Shown here: piece after piece, positions 9,000 to 16,423 of the stretch | Layout of the letters: each line of letters opens with the position of its first letter | Numbering within the stretch: position 1 is the stretch's first letter | Source of the DNA: a virus | Virus record (IMG/VR): IMGVR_UViG_3300006874_000143 | Location: 1-23,735 of that record | Length of the DNA: 23,735 nucleotides | Strand: one strand, 5' to 3' | Notes under the pieces: model-generated | What the model saw: the letters and a program-made list of their open reading frames with translations, nothing else | Databases searched by the model: none | Told to the model about the DNA's origin: nothing | Made by a program: the position numbers and the translations under genes

Positions 9000-10310
9000 T
9001 TATGGAAGTTGATTATCTAATCTGAATTTTAGTTCCTCTATGAGGATATCTGTAGATGAGCTAAAAGATTTTGGTCCTTGTAAAACTACAACACCTTCTT
9101 TATCTTCAGCTACAGCAAAACGTCTTGGAGCTATTTTAGGAGAATTACGGTCCTCTACTATCTTTAACTTATATACCTCCCCGTTTGGGGCAGTATAAAA
9201 AATATTACCAGAGCTGTCGGTGCCGGCTAAGCTACCATTTGCTGGGGTATATAATGTATTGAAAGATTTTAAAAGCTTACTAACGTTGTCTTTTACTTTG
9301 TCGTCTATAGTACTTGTTTCAAGTTTTAAAAGTATGTTTTCTAAAGTCTTAATAGCATTTTCGTAATCACCGTTAAGTTCAAAATTACTATCGAGTTGAC
9401 CGAAATCACCGCCTGCTAAAACTATATTGGATTCAACCCATGGTCCAATTCCGGGGGGTCCATCATTTTTACCTCCGTTAATATTGCTAATATGTTCTTT
9501 AGAGCATACCCAGATTTTTTCTTGATATAGTACCTTGTCTTTAACGTAATACCTTATACCCGTCGTCCATTTACCTCTATAGAGAGGGTCATTGTTATTA
9601 GTAGCAGTAGTACTATTAGCTAACAAGTTTCCATCTTGTGCAATATTATTACCCCCTACAAATGAGGGTAAAAGTTTAGATGTAATAAAAATTTCTTCAA
9701 TATCACCGTTATCATCACTATCGTTTATCAGGCCTATATCTAATAACTGTTGTCTATCTACAGCTCCAGATTCTAACTGATTTCTTAATTCATTTTCAAG
9801 TTCACAGGCTCTAACAGCTCCATCTAAATTAGCAAGCTGTTTCGTTAGTGATGTGGTTAAATTATTAGGAGTATCTAAAATTGCGTTTATAGCATCAATA
9901 TCATCACTAATCTGTTTAATAAACTCTTTTAATAAGTGCATTATATCTGCAAACTTAGTAGTTATTCCTACAGGTATACCGAAGCCGGGGGGTACGGATT
10001 GAGGAATAGGAAGTAAAATGATTAACTTTAACGCTGCTTTTAGTCCTTTTACTGGACCGGTTAATTTTTTAGCTAATCTTCTAAATTTTTCAAGTCTCCT
10101 GTTAATATTCGAAACATTTTTTGAAAGTTGAGCTTGTTTACTTCTTGCTCTATTAGTAGGTCCTGATGCAGGACATCCTTCTCTTCTAAACTGCTGTGTT
10201 AGGTCAAGTTGAGATTTAACTACCTGGTTGGCAAGTCTCCCTTGTAGTTTTCCTACTATCTTAGCAATTCCGAGTGCTAACTTACTATCTGGTATATTAA
10301 CGTATGGCAT
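9000..10310 (-). CDS. Helical baseplate/hub-associated protein with inserted CBM5/12-like module
   Basis: The 436-residue protein begins MPYVNIPDSKLALGIAKIVG and is basic and helical through about residue 90. A hydrophobic, Pro-rich segment follows (LKLIILLPIPQSVPPGFGIP, 95-114), then a long helical region to about residue 190. Residues 244-294 form a distinct module. It starts YRGKWTTGIRYYVKDKVLYQ, continues with IWVCSKEHIS and ends with GPWVE. The pattern (W, Y.....Y..KD.V.Y....W.C...H.S, W) is that of a carbohydrate-binding module family 5/12 (chitin-binding type 3) domain. The C-terminal part resumes with a helix and a beta-rich end. Its place between the spike and gp25 genes suggests a hub or wedge component. 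Confidence 0.8.
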   Translation of the reverse strand: MPYVNIPDSKLALGIAKIVGKLQGRLANQVVKSQLDLTQQFRREGCPASGPTNRARSKQAQLSKNVSNINRRLEKFRRLAKKLTGPVKGLKAALKLIILLPIPQSVPPGFGIPVGITTKFADIMHLLKEFIKQISDDIDAINAILDTPNNLTTSLTKQLANLDGAVRACELENELRNQLESGAVDRQQLLDIGLINDSDDNGDIEEIFITSKLLPSFVGGNNIAQDGNLLANSTTATNNNDPLYRGKWTTGIRYYVKDKVLYQEKIWVCSKEHISNINGGKNDGPPGIGPWVESNIVLAGGDFGQLDSNFELNGDYENAIKTLENILLKLETSTIDDKVKDNVSKLLKSFNTLYTPANGSLAGTDSSGNIFYTAPNGEVYKLKIVEDRNSPKIAPRRFAVAEDKEGVVVLQGPKSFSSSTDILIEELKFRLDNQLP

Positions 10311-11470
10311 TACTCTGTAAATACTTTTTTAGACAAAAGTGTCTTTAGTCTTGTTTTCAAAGGAGGAAGTTGAGGTAAAACTGAGTTAGCCACTGCTGCT
10401 ACTTGTGCTACGTAAGCAGGAGGGGGTAAAGGTTTTGATAGTGCTTGAGTTAATAGTTCAACTTGAGTTATGAACTGATTTAAAAGCTCTATTGTTGTCT
10501 GGCCAAGTAGAACAGGTTCATCTTCTCTTTTGAGAGCGACTCTACCTAAGTAAATTTTTTTAGAATCCAATGTTATATACTTATCAGAATCTATACCTAT
10601 GTACTTAGAGTTCAACCCGATATTTTCAATAGCAGATAAATATACTCCTTCTTTCTTTGAATTCAAAAATATTCTATCTGAGTTAAATAAAATCTGTGCT
10701 CCTTCGAATTTATTAGAAAGTTCAGGCTTACTGTCCCAGGCTTCTTGTTTTGTATTAGCTTGATCTAAGTCAATTTTATGGTTAGATGTGAGATATATAG
10801 AACTCATATCCTTATTAATATCTTCTATAATAGTCTCATCACCGTCTCTTGTTTCATCGTGTTGTCCGTTTCGAAGAATTGTAAAAGGTTTGCCGTTATT
10901 AGAAGATGTAGAGATTTTATTTGAATCGTACTTAGTTCCGCTGAAGCGTATAGAGCTTCCGTATCTACTTTGTAATACTGTATCGCCTGGGAAGAGTTGA
11001 AGTGTATTAATTTTGTTCTGCTCTTTGAAATCTTTTCCTAAATCTGCTGCTCCTTCACCTACCTGTATAGTATCTGGATATGCGTTATGATGCGGATGAT
11101 TCCATAGGTTAACTATATCTACCCAATAAGCTTTAGTAGCGTCAGATGTAGCATCTCTTGCTTCTCCAGTATTAGGTCTATTCTCTATTACAACGAATTC
11201 GTTTTTTAAAGGTAGTCTAATAAAATCACTTCTACCGCAGTAAGCAAATTTTTTGGGTGCTTCCTCTTCTTCAGGAGTAGCAAGAGCTACTTCTCTATAT
11301 ATGACCCCGTACAGTCCTATACTTTTTTGAAAAGTATCGTATTCAGGATGAAAGGCATCTGAGATAATATCTATAACTCGGCCAAAGACAATTTTAGACG
11401 TTTTCGAACTATTCGAACCGCCGGAACTACTTCTCCCTAAACTCTGTCTGTTACCGTAGCTAATCGCCAT
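10310..11470 (-). CDS. Baseplate central spike/hub protein, gp5-like without lysozyme domain
   Basis: The 386-residue protein has a Ser/Gly-rich N-terminus, then a region compatible with an OB fold (KIVFGRVIDIISDAFHPEYD, residues ~27-46, and onward). It then has GDTVLQSRYGSSIRFSG (about 183-199) and short repeated beta strands (ILFNSDRIFLNSKKEGVYLS and following, residues ~275-330). The last contain regularly spaced I.L.S units, as in the triple-stranded beta-helix of gp5/VgrG-type spikes. The C-terminus is helical and Pro-rich. No lysozyme domain sits between OB fold and helix, unlike T4 gp5. The gene overlaps its upstream neighbour by eleven bases. A membrane-piercing spike role is well supported by layout, less by direct sequence identity. 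Confidence 0.8.
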   Translation of the reverse strand: MAISYGNRQSLGRSSSGGSNSSKTSKIVFGRVIDIISDAFHPEYDTFQKSIGLYGVIYREVALATPEEEEAPKKFAYCGRSDFIRLPLKNEFVVIENRPNTGEARDATSDATKAYWVDIVNLWNHPHHNAYPDTIQVGEGAADLGKDFKEQNKINTLQLFPGDTVLQSRYGSSIRFSGTKYDSNKISTSSNNGKPFTILRNGQHDETRDGDETIIEDINKDMSSIYLTSNHKIDLDQANTKQEAWDSKPELSNKFEGAQILFNSDRIFLNSKKEGVYLSAIENIGLNSKYIGIDSDKYITLDSKKIYLGRVALKREDEPVLLGQTTIELLNQFITQVELLTQALSKPLPPPAYVAQVAAVANSVLPQLPPLKTRLKTLLSKKVFTE

Positions 11471-11828
11471 CTTCTTCTGATTGGTCTTCTATACTTTGTA
11501 TTTCTTCTCTAACTTCTTCTTGCTCCATAAGTAAGTCTTGAAGATCAGAAAAGTCAAACTCTCCTCCATCTCCTTTAGCTTGCGCTGTTTCTATACGTTG
11601 AATTACTGTCGCTAATTTAATTAAATGCTCATCGTTCTTTACTCCTATTTCCATATATTCTTTTATCATAGGAACAATGAGAGTAGCGTCCCCAATGTTT
11701 TCTATAAGGGGTTTAAGTTCATTAATTAACGCTCTTACTTGATGCTTGGTTTCGTTAGAGTTATCGTATATTTCACCAAATAAATCAGATAGAGTTTTTC
11801 CTTTGAAAATTTCTTTATCTAAACTCAT
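11460..11828 (-). CDS. Small acidic helical protein (122 aa)
   Basis: The 122-residue protein begins MSLDKEIFKGKTLSDLFGEI. It is predicted to be almost fully helical and ends in a strongly acidic tail (EEVREEIQSIEDQSEEDGD). It lies between the late sigma factor and the spike gene, overlapping the latter. Such acidic proteins can be chaperones, transcription co-factors (T4 gp33 has an analogous position in function, not in sequence) or assembly factors. I see no diagnostic motif and do not choose between these. Confidence 0.75.
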   Translation of the reverse strand: MSLDKEIFKGKTLSDLFGEIYDNSNETKHQVRALINELKPLIENIGDATLIVPMIKEYMEIGVKNDEHLIKLATVIQRIETAQAKGDGGEFDFSDLQDLLMEQEEVREEIQSIEDQSEEDGD

Positions 11829-11850
11829 ACTAAGTTTTATTATAAATAGA

Positions 11851-12555
11851 TTAGGGTTCTTTATTGTAGACTAAACCTAAATCGTATACTCTCTGATGGA
11901 GTTCTTTAAAATCATCTTTTAGTATGGTTATGACTTTAGTAAGGTTTGGGGTATCGCAGTCAGTCATTTCTCTAATGTAGATATATAATGCTTTTTTCTT
12001 AAATATATCTAAATCATTTCTTGTTTTAAAAACCGTTAGTACTGCATCTGCTATCTTACAATCTATTTCTTTATTGAAAAGCTCATCAAACCTATCGTAA
12101 ACACTCTCTACCCATTTATCAATCAATTGACTTAAAGAGATACTTGCTTCTCGATTTGGTAGCTCAGTAGTTTCATATGATTCTTCAATATCAGTAAAAG
12201 ATCCAATTTGCTTTAATTTTTTATAATTTTTGTTATTATAATTAATCAGCCATCTTTTTACTATAGTACCGAAATAAGAATATGCTTTCGCACCATTAGT
12301 AGAATCGAACTTCATAATCTTTTCTTCTAATAATATTGAAACTATTTCATGTTTTAGATCTTCTATTTGATCTACATCAGTATAATAAAACTTAAAAGTA
12401 TGTATAATGTTTTCTGCTAACTTGTAAAAAGGTAGGTATATGTGATCTGTGAAGATCTTATTTCGATATTCAACATCAGTAGAGTTGTTATACTTAACTA
12501 TATACTCCTCAGTTTCTGCAGTAAAGTAATTAGCTTTGCTTTTCTTCCTTGCCAT
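11851..12555 (-). CDS. 55: Late transcription sigma factor, T4 gp55-like
   Basis: The 234-residue protein resembles the divergent sigma-70-like late factors of T4-type phages. Residues ~52-110 (FKFYYTDVDQIEDLKHEIVS, then KIMKFDSTNGAKAYSYFGTI and KRWLINYNNK) correspond to a sigma region 2, which binds the RNA polymerase clamp helices and the -10 element. The KFD..NG.KA..YF segment is typical of sigma region 2. In T4, gp55 directs RNA polymerase to the octamer TATAAATA without a -35 element, and several exact copies of this octamer occur in gaps of this window. The gene overlaps the small membrane protein gene by 26 bases. No gp33- or gp45-like partner is visible here. Confidence 0.8.
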   Translation of the reverse strand: MARKKSKANYFTAETEEYIVKYNNSTDVEYRNKIFTDHIYLPFYKLAENIIHTFKFYYTDVDQIEDLKHEIVSILLEEKIMKFDSTNGAKAYSYFGTIVKRWLINYNNKNYKKLKQIGSFTDIEESYETTELPNREASISLSQLIDKWVESVYDRFDELFNKEIDCKIADAVLTVFKTRNDLDIFKKKALYIYIREMTDCDTPNLTKVITILKDDFKELHQRVYDLGLVYNKEP

Positions 12556-12841
12556 AATTTTCGGGGAGCATGTATCGGTTTAGCTCGTCTTGTACGTATT
12601 TCATTTGTTCAAAGAACTGACCTACTTCATCGTCAGATTGGAAAACACCTTTTTCATCTAACGTCTTTAAGTGTTCACTCCCCTCTCTAATAGAGTTAGA
12701 TATATTTTGAAGATATTTAGTTTGATCTTGTAATACGTCTTCATAGCGTTCTACTTTAAGTAAAAGGTTGCGAATGGCGTATAGTGATATAGCTATTAAT
12801 ATTCCTAATACTCCACTAATTATGTAACTTAGTTCTAACAT
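12530..12841 (-). CDS. Small membrane-anchored coiled-coil protein (103 aa)
   Basis: The 103-residue protein has one N-terminal transmembrane segment (about residues 5-25, LSYIISGVLGILIAISLYAI). A hydrophilic helical region with coiled-coil character follows (LLLKVERYEDVLQDQTKYLQ and on), with an acidic Gln-rich C-terminus. It probably sits in the inner membrane with the helix in the cytoplasm. Its start overlaps the radical SAM stop (TAATG), and its end overlaps the sigma factor gene. It could be a holin-like or membrane-remodelling factor, but nothing in the sequence settles that. Confidence 0.75.
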   Translation of the reverse strand: MLELSYIISGVLGILIAISLYAIRNLLLKVERYEDVLQDQTKYLQNISNSIREGSEHLKTLDEKGVFQSDDEVGQFFEQMKYVQDELNRYMLPENYGKEEKQS

Positions 12842-13992
12842 TATATAACTGTTTCTTTGGCGATTATTGCATCAAGTTCAGGCCAAAGCTCGTTAAATTT
12901 ATACTTTGTCTGATTATATTTTGATTCATGTCGCTCAATATATTGTCTAAAGTTTTTATCCGCTATATACCCTTCTGAGCCGTTCTGTATATGTTTAATA
13001 GATTCAGAAATAAAATCAGCGTTTAAGACCATATTAAGATTATTTTTCCTACTTTCCAACTTTTCAAGTATAAAGTTTCTAACTTTCTCGCTAAAGCATG
13101 CTGGATCTAATACTTCTGCATCGGATTTTATAGTTTGCCATAGAACCGGTACTTCTATTTGTTCTGAAAATGATAAAAATTTATCTATATCGTTAGCACT
13201 AAATAAATTAAAGACGGATAAGAAGGCATATGTATGTTCAGTTTCTGATTTTACTATGTCAAAATTTCTCTTTACGATATCCCAACTGCCTCCTTGTCTT
13301 ATATATTCAAACTGTTGACCTATATTCTCTAAGCTTGCCGTCCATTTTACATTCTTTCTTTTCCTTAATTTTTCAAATATTGATGATTTACTTAAATCAA
13401 CACTGAAGTTAGTAATAATATCTATTTTACAGTCTTGAGGTAATATGTCAAGGAGAGTGTTATTTTGTACCTGTACGAGGGGTTCACCACCTGCTATAAT
13501 AGCTTGCTCTATACTATCAGAGCCGTATTCTTTAATATAGTCAAGTATTTTATTAACTTTTTTTAAGTTTTCGGATTTGCTATAAGGAATACCTTTTAGT
13601 TTACTCCAAGTACTACTCCAATTTTCATCACAGTAGATGCAAGCAAAATTACATACTGTGCTCCATCTTAAATCAAGTGCTTTTAATTTAAATTTTTCCG
13701 GTTCTTCAGACTCTATAGTTCTGAACCAATCACGTTGGCTTGTACCTGACATTCTTTCGTCTCGAAGACATGTAGTGCAGAAACTGTCTAATTTACCATT
13801 TAGAATATTATTTCTCAACTCTTTTACACGAGGGGAGTTAACAATATAGTCTATAGTGGAGTTGTCTGTTATATCCCCAAATTTAAAAGTACCTGAGCAG
13901 CAAGAGGAAATATCGCCATTTGGACCTACAAATAGAGCAGATGATGGAGAGGTACAATAAAATGGCGACTCAAAAGATTTCGCCTGCTTCAT
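12841..13992 (-). CDS. Radical SAM protein, twitch-domain type (copy 1)
   Basis: The 383-residue protein carries the radical SAM cluster motif CNFACIYC (C114, C118, C121; CX3CX2C), which binds the [4Fe-4S] cluster that cleaves S-adenosylmethionine. It also has GGEP (168-171), which contacts the SAM amino group. Five further Cys precede the motif (C13, C31, C32, C72, C75), suggesting a second N-terminal metal or cluster site as in twitch/SPASM-like relatives. The substrate is unknown. It shares Cys layout with the radical SAM protein at 18117-19340. It lies inside the late structural block between an HD hydrolase and a membrane protein, with spacing of a few bases, so it is probably expressed with virion genes. 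Confidence 0.88.
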   Translation of the reverse strand: MKQAKSFESPFYCTSPSSALFVGPNGDISSCCSGTFKFGDITDNSTIDYIVNSPRVKELRNNILNGKLDSFCTTCLRDERMSGTSQRDWFRTIESEEPEKFKLKALDLRWSTVCNFACIYCDENWSSTWSKLKGIPYSKSENLKKVNKILDYIKEYGSDSIEQAIIAGGEPLVQVQNNTLLDILPQDCKIDIITNFSVDLSKSSIFEKLRKRKNVKWTASLENIGQQFEYIRQGGSWDIVKRNFDIVKSETEHTYAFLSVFNLFSANDIDKFLSFSEQIEVPVLWQTIKSDAEVLDPACFSEKVRNFILEKLESRKNNLNMVLNADFISESIKHIQNGSEGYIADKNFRQYIERHESKYNQTKYKFNELWPELDAIIAKETVI

Positions 13993-13995
13993 TTA

Positions 13996-14727
13996 TTAAA
14001 GGTTTTTCAAGATATTAGAAAGACCTTGAGAGGATTTTACGTTTTTTCCTGTAGTAGTAGCTGTTTTACTAACTTTAGGTGTAGAGTCACCTCCATTGTT
14101 TTTCCACATATCGTATTCAACTTTAGATGCGAGAAAATCGGCAGAGTGTAAAACAGAAATTAGACTTGTTTTTTGTCTTGATGATTCTTGATGACTAAAG
14201 AAATAAGATTCATTTGCTTTATCAAAAACACCATCGTGAAGACGAATACCTAAAAACTCTTTCTGTGAAACTTTTATACCAAACTTCTGTAGTATAAATA
14301 GAGAGCGATCCGGTATTAACATAAAATCGAGATCTGGGTTAAACGTGTACATCTCTGAGAGTTTATCTTGTCTCCATTTATCTGTCTGGGGTATATAGTT
14401 AGGTTTATCTCCGTCTCCAAGTTTACCAAGGTCATGGAATAATGCAGCAAAAACCAGTTCTTCTTGGGAATAGTCTATACTACCACCCATCTCTTCATAC
14501 AACCTTGACTGTTTTACTGCATACTCCACAACTCTATTCACGTGATCTACATACCCGCCAGGAAATGCACTATGATACCACGTTTTACCACTTGCAGGGG
14601 CCATAACATAAACCTCCTCCATATGTTCAAGCATAGAAAAAATACTATCTTTTCTTTCTCCAATATAAGTACTTATGATTTTTTTATGTTTTTCGAAATT
14701 AGATTGAATTTTCTCTGCTGTTAACAT
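13996..14727 (-). CDS. HD-domain phosphohydrolase
   Basis: The 243-residue protein shows the metal-binding pattern of HD hydrolases: H62 in GGYVDHVNRV, H98-D99 in LFHDLGK, H164-D165 in RLHDG and D197 in LHSADFLA. H52 and H194 lie nearby. HD proteins cleave phosphoesters such as nucleotides, dNTPs or cyclic dinucleotides using divalent metals. Phage versions may act on nucleotide pools or host second messengers, and the substrate here cannot be read. The C-terminus (from ~205) is Lys/Ser/Thr-rich and probably disordered. It is the first gene of the minus-strand block, with a TATAAATA octamer 66 bases upstream. Confidence 0.88.
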   Translation of the reverse strand: MLTAEKIQSNFEKHKKIISTYIGERKDSIFSMLEHMEEVYVMAPASGKTWYHSAFPGGYVDHVNRVVEYAVKQSRLYEEMGGSIDYSQEELVFAALFHDLGKLGDGDKPNYIPQTDKWRQDKLSEMYTFNPDLDFMLIPDRSLFILQKFGIKVSQKEFLGIRLHDGVFDKANESYFFSHQESSRQKTSLISVLHSADFLASKVEYDMWKNNGGDSTPKVSKTATTTGKNVKSSQGLSNILKNL

Positions 14728-14793
14728 ATTTAACCTTATTAATATTATATCTGTTATATTATTATTATATATTTTTATATATTTTATATTATA

Positions 14794-14801
14794 TATTTAT
14801 A
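14794..14801 (-). promoter_or_regulatory. Candidate T4-type late promoter (TATAAATA) before the structural block
   Basis: The minus strand reads exactly TATAAATA, the T4 late promoter -10 octamer, 66 bases before the HD gene start. The surrounding gap (14728-14862) is almost pure A/T, so a chance match is quite possible. The presence of a gp55-like sigma factor in the same window makes the assignment more credible. Confidence 0.45.
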
Positions 14802-14862
14802 TATCTATATATTAGTTATATAACATATATTGAAGATATATAAAATTTTTCTAAAAAGCAAC

Positions 14863-15447
14863 TTATTCCAAGATTATTTTCAAGTTATTAAAAACTTTAT
14901 ACTTAGAAGCACTTCCTGCCTCCCAAAAAACCTCGGGCTCTATATAGATTGTATCTCCTTGCATCTCTGGAGGGATAGGCCCTACAATACGCTTACCTAC
15001 CATTCGAGTGGAAGTTTCTTGAGATAAGTAAATTCTGGTAGGTTGAACTACCGGGAGTATATCATTCTGAAACTCCCATGTATTTTCCGTAAAAAAAGAA
15101 GCTTGAACTACAGGAACATCGTTATACCACCACCAAGGATCTGTAGGGTTGGCGTTTATAAAGATATTAAATCTTGGATAGTATTGAGAATTATAGTCTA
15201 AATCTACATGGTAGTACCCATTAGTATCTAACCATCCATCTACTTCAAATGTAGCATTACACTCACCTCCGTAGCAAGTAGGAGGATTTAATTCCTCTTC
15301 TATAGAGCAAGAAACAAGTAATAACGCAAGAATGAGAGCTGCAAGATGAGGTAAGATATCAACCCCATGAAGCTTCCACATCATAGCAACTATTCTAAGT
15401 TGGAAAGCAAGAACAAAGAAACAAATAATAATAGCAATATACAACAT
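14863..15447 (-). CDS. Predicted surface lipoprotein with two hydrophobic segments (194 aa)
   Basis: The start at 15447 (MLYIAIIICFFVLAF) is chosen because a host-type promoter ends 18 bases upstream. A longer frame from 15540 would run through that promoter. Residues 2-24 form a transmembrane segment. A second hydrophobic stretch, LPHLAALILALLLVSC (32-47), ends in a lipobox-like LVSC, and after C47 comes S-I-E-E-E. In flavobacteria, Ser followed by acidic residues just after the lipidated Cys is a surface-export signal. An internal start at residue 22 or 23 would give a standard lipoprotein signal peptide. The rest is a beta-rich, Trp/Tyr-rich domain with two Cys near its start (CYGGEC). Superinfection exclusion is one possible role. 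The family is not identified. Confidence 0.72.
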   Translation of the reverse strand: MLYIAIIICFFVLAFQLRIVAMMWKLHGVDILPHLAALILALLLVSCSIEEELNPPTCYGGECNATFEVDGWLDTNGYYHVDLDYNSQYYPRFNIFINANPTDPWWWYNDVPVVQASFFTENTWEFQNDILPVVQPTRIYLSQETSTRMVGKRIVGPIPPEMQGDTIYIEPEVFWEAGSASKYKVFNNLKIILE

Positions 15448-15465
15448 AACCTTGATTTTTATACT

Positions 15466-15496
15466 TAAATATAAGAAGAAAAACTCGGAGAGGCAA
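15466..15496 (-). promoter_or_regulatory. Host-type (Bacteroidota) promoter for the lipoprotein gene
   Basis: On the minus strand TTG (15496-15494) is followed by 20 bases and TATATTTA (15473-15466). This fits the Bacteroidota -33 TTG/-7 TANNTTTG layout. The same spacing and near-identical -7 boxes occur at three other sites in the window. The predicted transcript starts about 14 bases before the ATG at 15447. Confidence 0.7.
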
Positions 15497-15513
15497 CTGT
15501 TTTTATAAAAAGC

Positions 15514-15548
15514 TTTAGCACGCCGCGCGCAAACGCGCAAGTTGCACC
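15514..15548. other. GC-rich palindromic island in gap
   Basis: The stretch between the SGNH1 stop and the lipoprotein promoter is strongly GC-rich in an otherwise AT-rich window. It contains GCGCG-CAAA-CGCGC, a five-base-pair stem with a four-base loop. On the minus strand the hairpin is followed, after about a dozen bases, by a run of five T. It may be a weak terminator for the SGNH1 operon or a protein-binding site. Confidence 0.35.
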
Positions 15549-15553
15549 GCGAT

Positions 15554-16423
15554 TTACTTTTTAACTTTATCTATAGTCTTTCTTTCGTAAGCTTTATTAA
15601 GATAATCTAAAAGATTATTTTGATCCAACCATACATTTCCATCCAGTAAACATTCATAAGCAGCCTTACCTATTAAATGGTGACCGAATTCATTCCAATG
15701 CCCACAATGACAGTGAGCCTCTTGATGGAGATACCCGGCATTTACATACTTTTTCTTCTTAACCTCTACTTTTAATTCCTCCCATAGTCTATTATGAAGT
15801 ACTACCGTACTCACTCCTTTATGATGTAACAGGTTAACGGTAAGGTTCATTAGATTGGTATAGTAGTTATTGTAGTTATTCCACTTGGGGGCCACTACAT
15901 GTAAGAAGAAGTTTCTGATACCTTTTTCTATATTGTCTATAGGCTGGCCTACCCATGTACCTTCTTGGTGTAAACGCCAATCATCATTATCGAGATCAAG
16001 CATCTCTGGACCAGTAAGTGATTTAAGAGTGGGGTACCATAGGTCCGACTCTGTAAACTCCTTGATCAAAGGTAGCTTAGTACCATCTACTACTCTATCA
16101 AATGGAAGTAAAGTTCTTTCAGGAGTTGTGTAAGTAAGGATAGCTACATCTCCTCTACGCATCTTTGAGTAATGCTTCATAACCATTGATACTACATCTA
16201 AGTTACTACAGCCCGGATAACCGAATCTTTGCACATTATTTTTAGACTCGACAGAATCCTTTAATGACTCAGCATAAGTATACTCTACTATTCTATACGG
16301 GTTTGGATTTCCTTCAGAATCCGCTAACTCTTGATCCCAACACAGACCCGCAGCAAACGAATCTCCTATTGACCAAACAGTATTAAAGCGAACTTGCTCT
16401 TTTTCTTGGATGGGCTTTTTCAT
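15554..16423 (-). CDS. SGNH/GDSL-type hydrolase (copy 1, 289 aa)
   Basis: The N-terminus VWSIGDSFAAG (residues 16-26) is block I of the SGNH family, with S22 as the predicted nucleophile. A block II-like YPGCSN follows at about 69-74, and the C-terminal HWNEFGHH (242-249) supplies a His in the position of block V. SGNH enzymes remove or transfer acyl groups from carbohydrates, lipids or peptides. The segment between is larger than in minimal SGNH proteins and rich in Trp and Tyr. There is no signal peptide, so it acts in the cytoplasm or on the virion. The start overlaps the preceding gene by 41 bases, and the next in-frame ATG would remove block I, so the overlap looks genuine. Confidence 0.8.
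   Translation of the reverse strand: MKKPIQEKEQVRFNTVWSIGDSFAAGLCWDQELADSEGNPNPYRIVEYTYAESLKDSVESKNNVQRFGYPGCSNLDVVSMVMKHYSKMRRGDVAILTYTTPERTLLPFDRVVDGTKLPLIKEFTESDLWYPTLKSLTGPEMLDLDNDDWRLHQEGTWVGQPIDNIEKGIRNFFLHVVAPKWNNYNNYYTNLMNLTVNLLHHKGVSTVVLHNRLWEELKVEVKKKKYVNAGYLHQEAHCHCGHWNEFGHHLIGKAAYECLLDGNVWLDQNNLLDYLNKAYERKTIDKVKK

Noticed and set aside
14728-14862. Origin of replication in the A/T-only gap
   Set aside because: Only A/T richness is seen. There are no iterons or clear initiator repeats, so no origin is claimed.
14830-15027. Plus-strand ORF of 65 codons
   Set aside because: It overlaps the lipoprotein gene on the other strand and starts in an AT-rich gap without a promoter or protein-like composition.
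15448-15540. N-terminal extension of the lipoprotein (31 extra residues)
   Set aside because: The extension runs through a well-formed promoter and would place a basic, Cys-rich segment before the membrane segment. The start at 15447 fits better.
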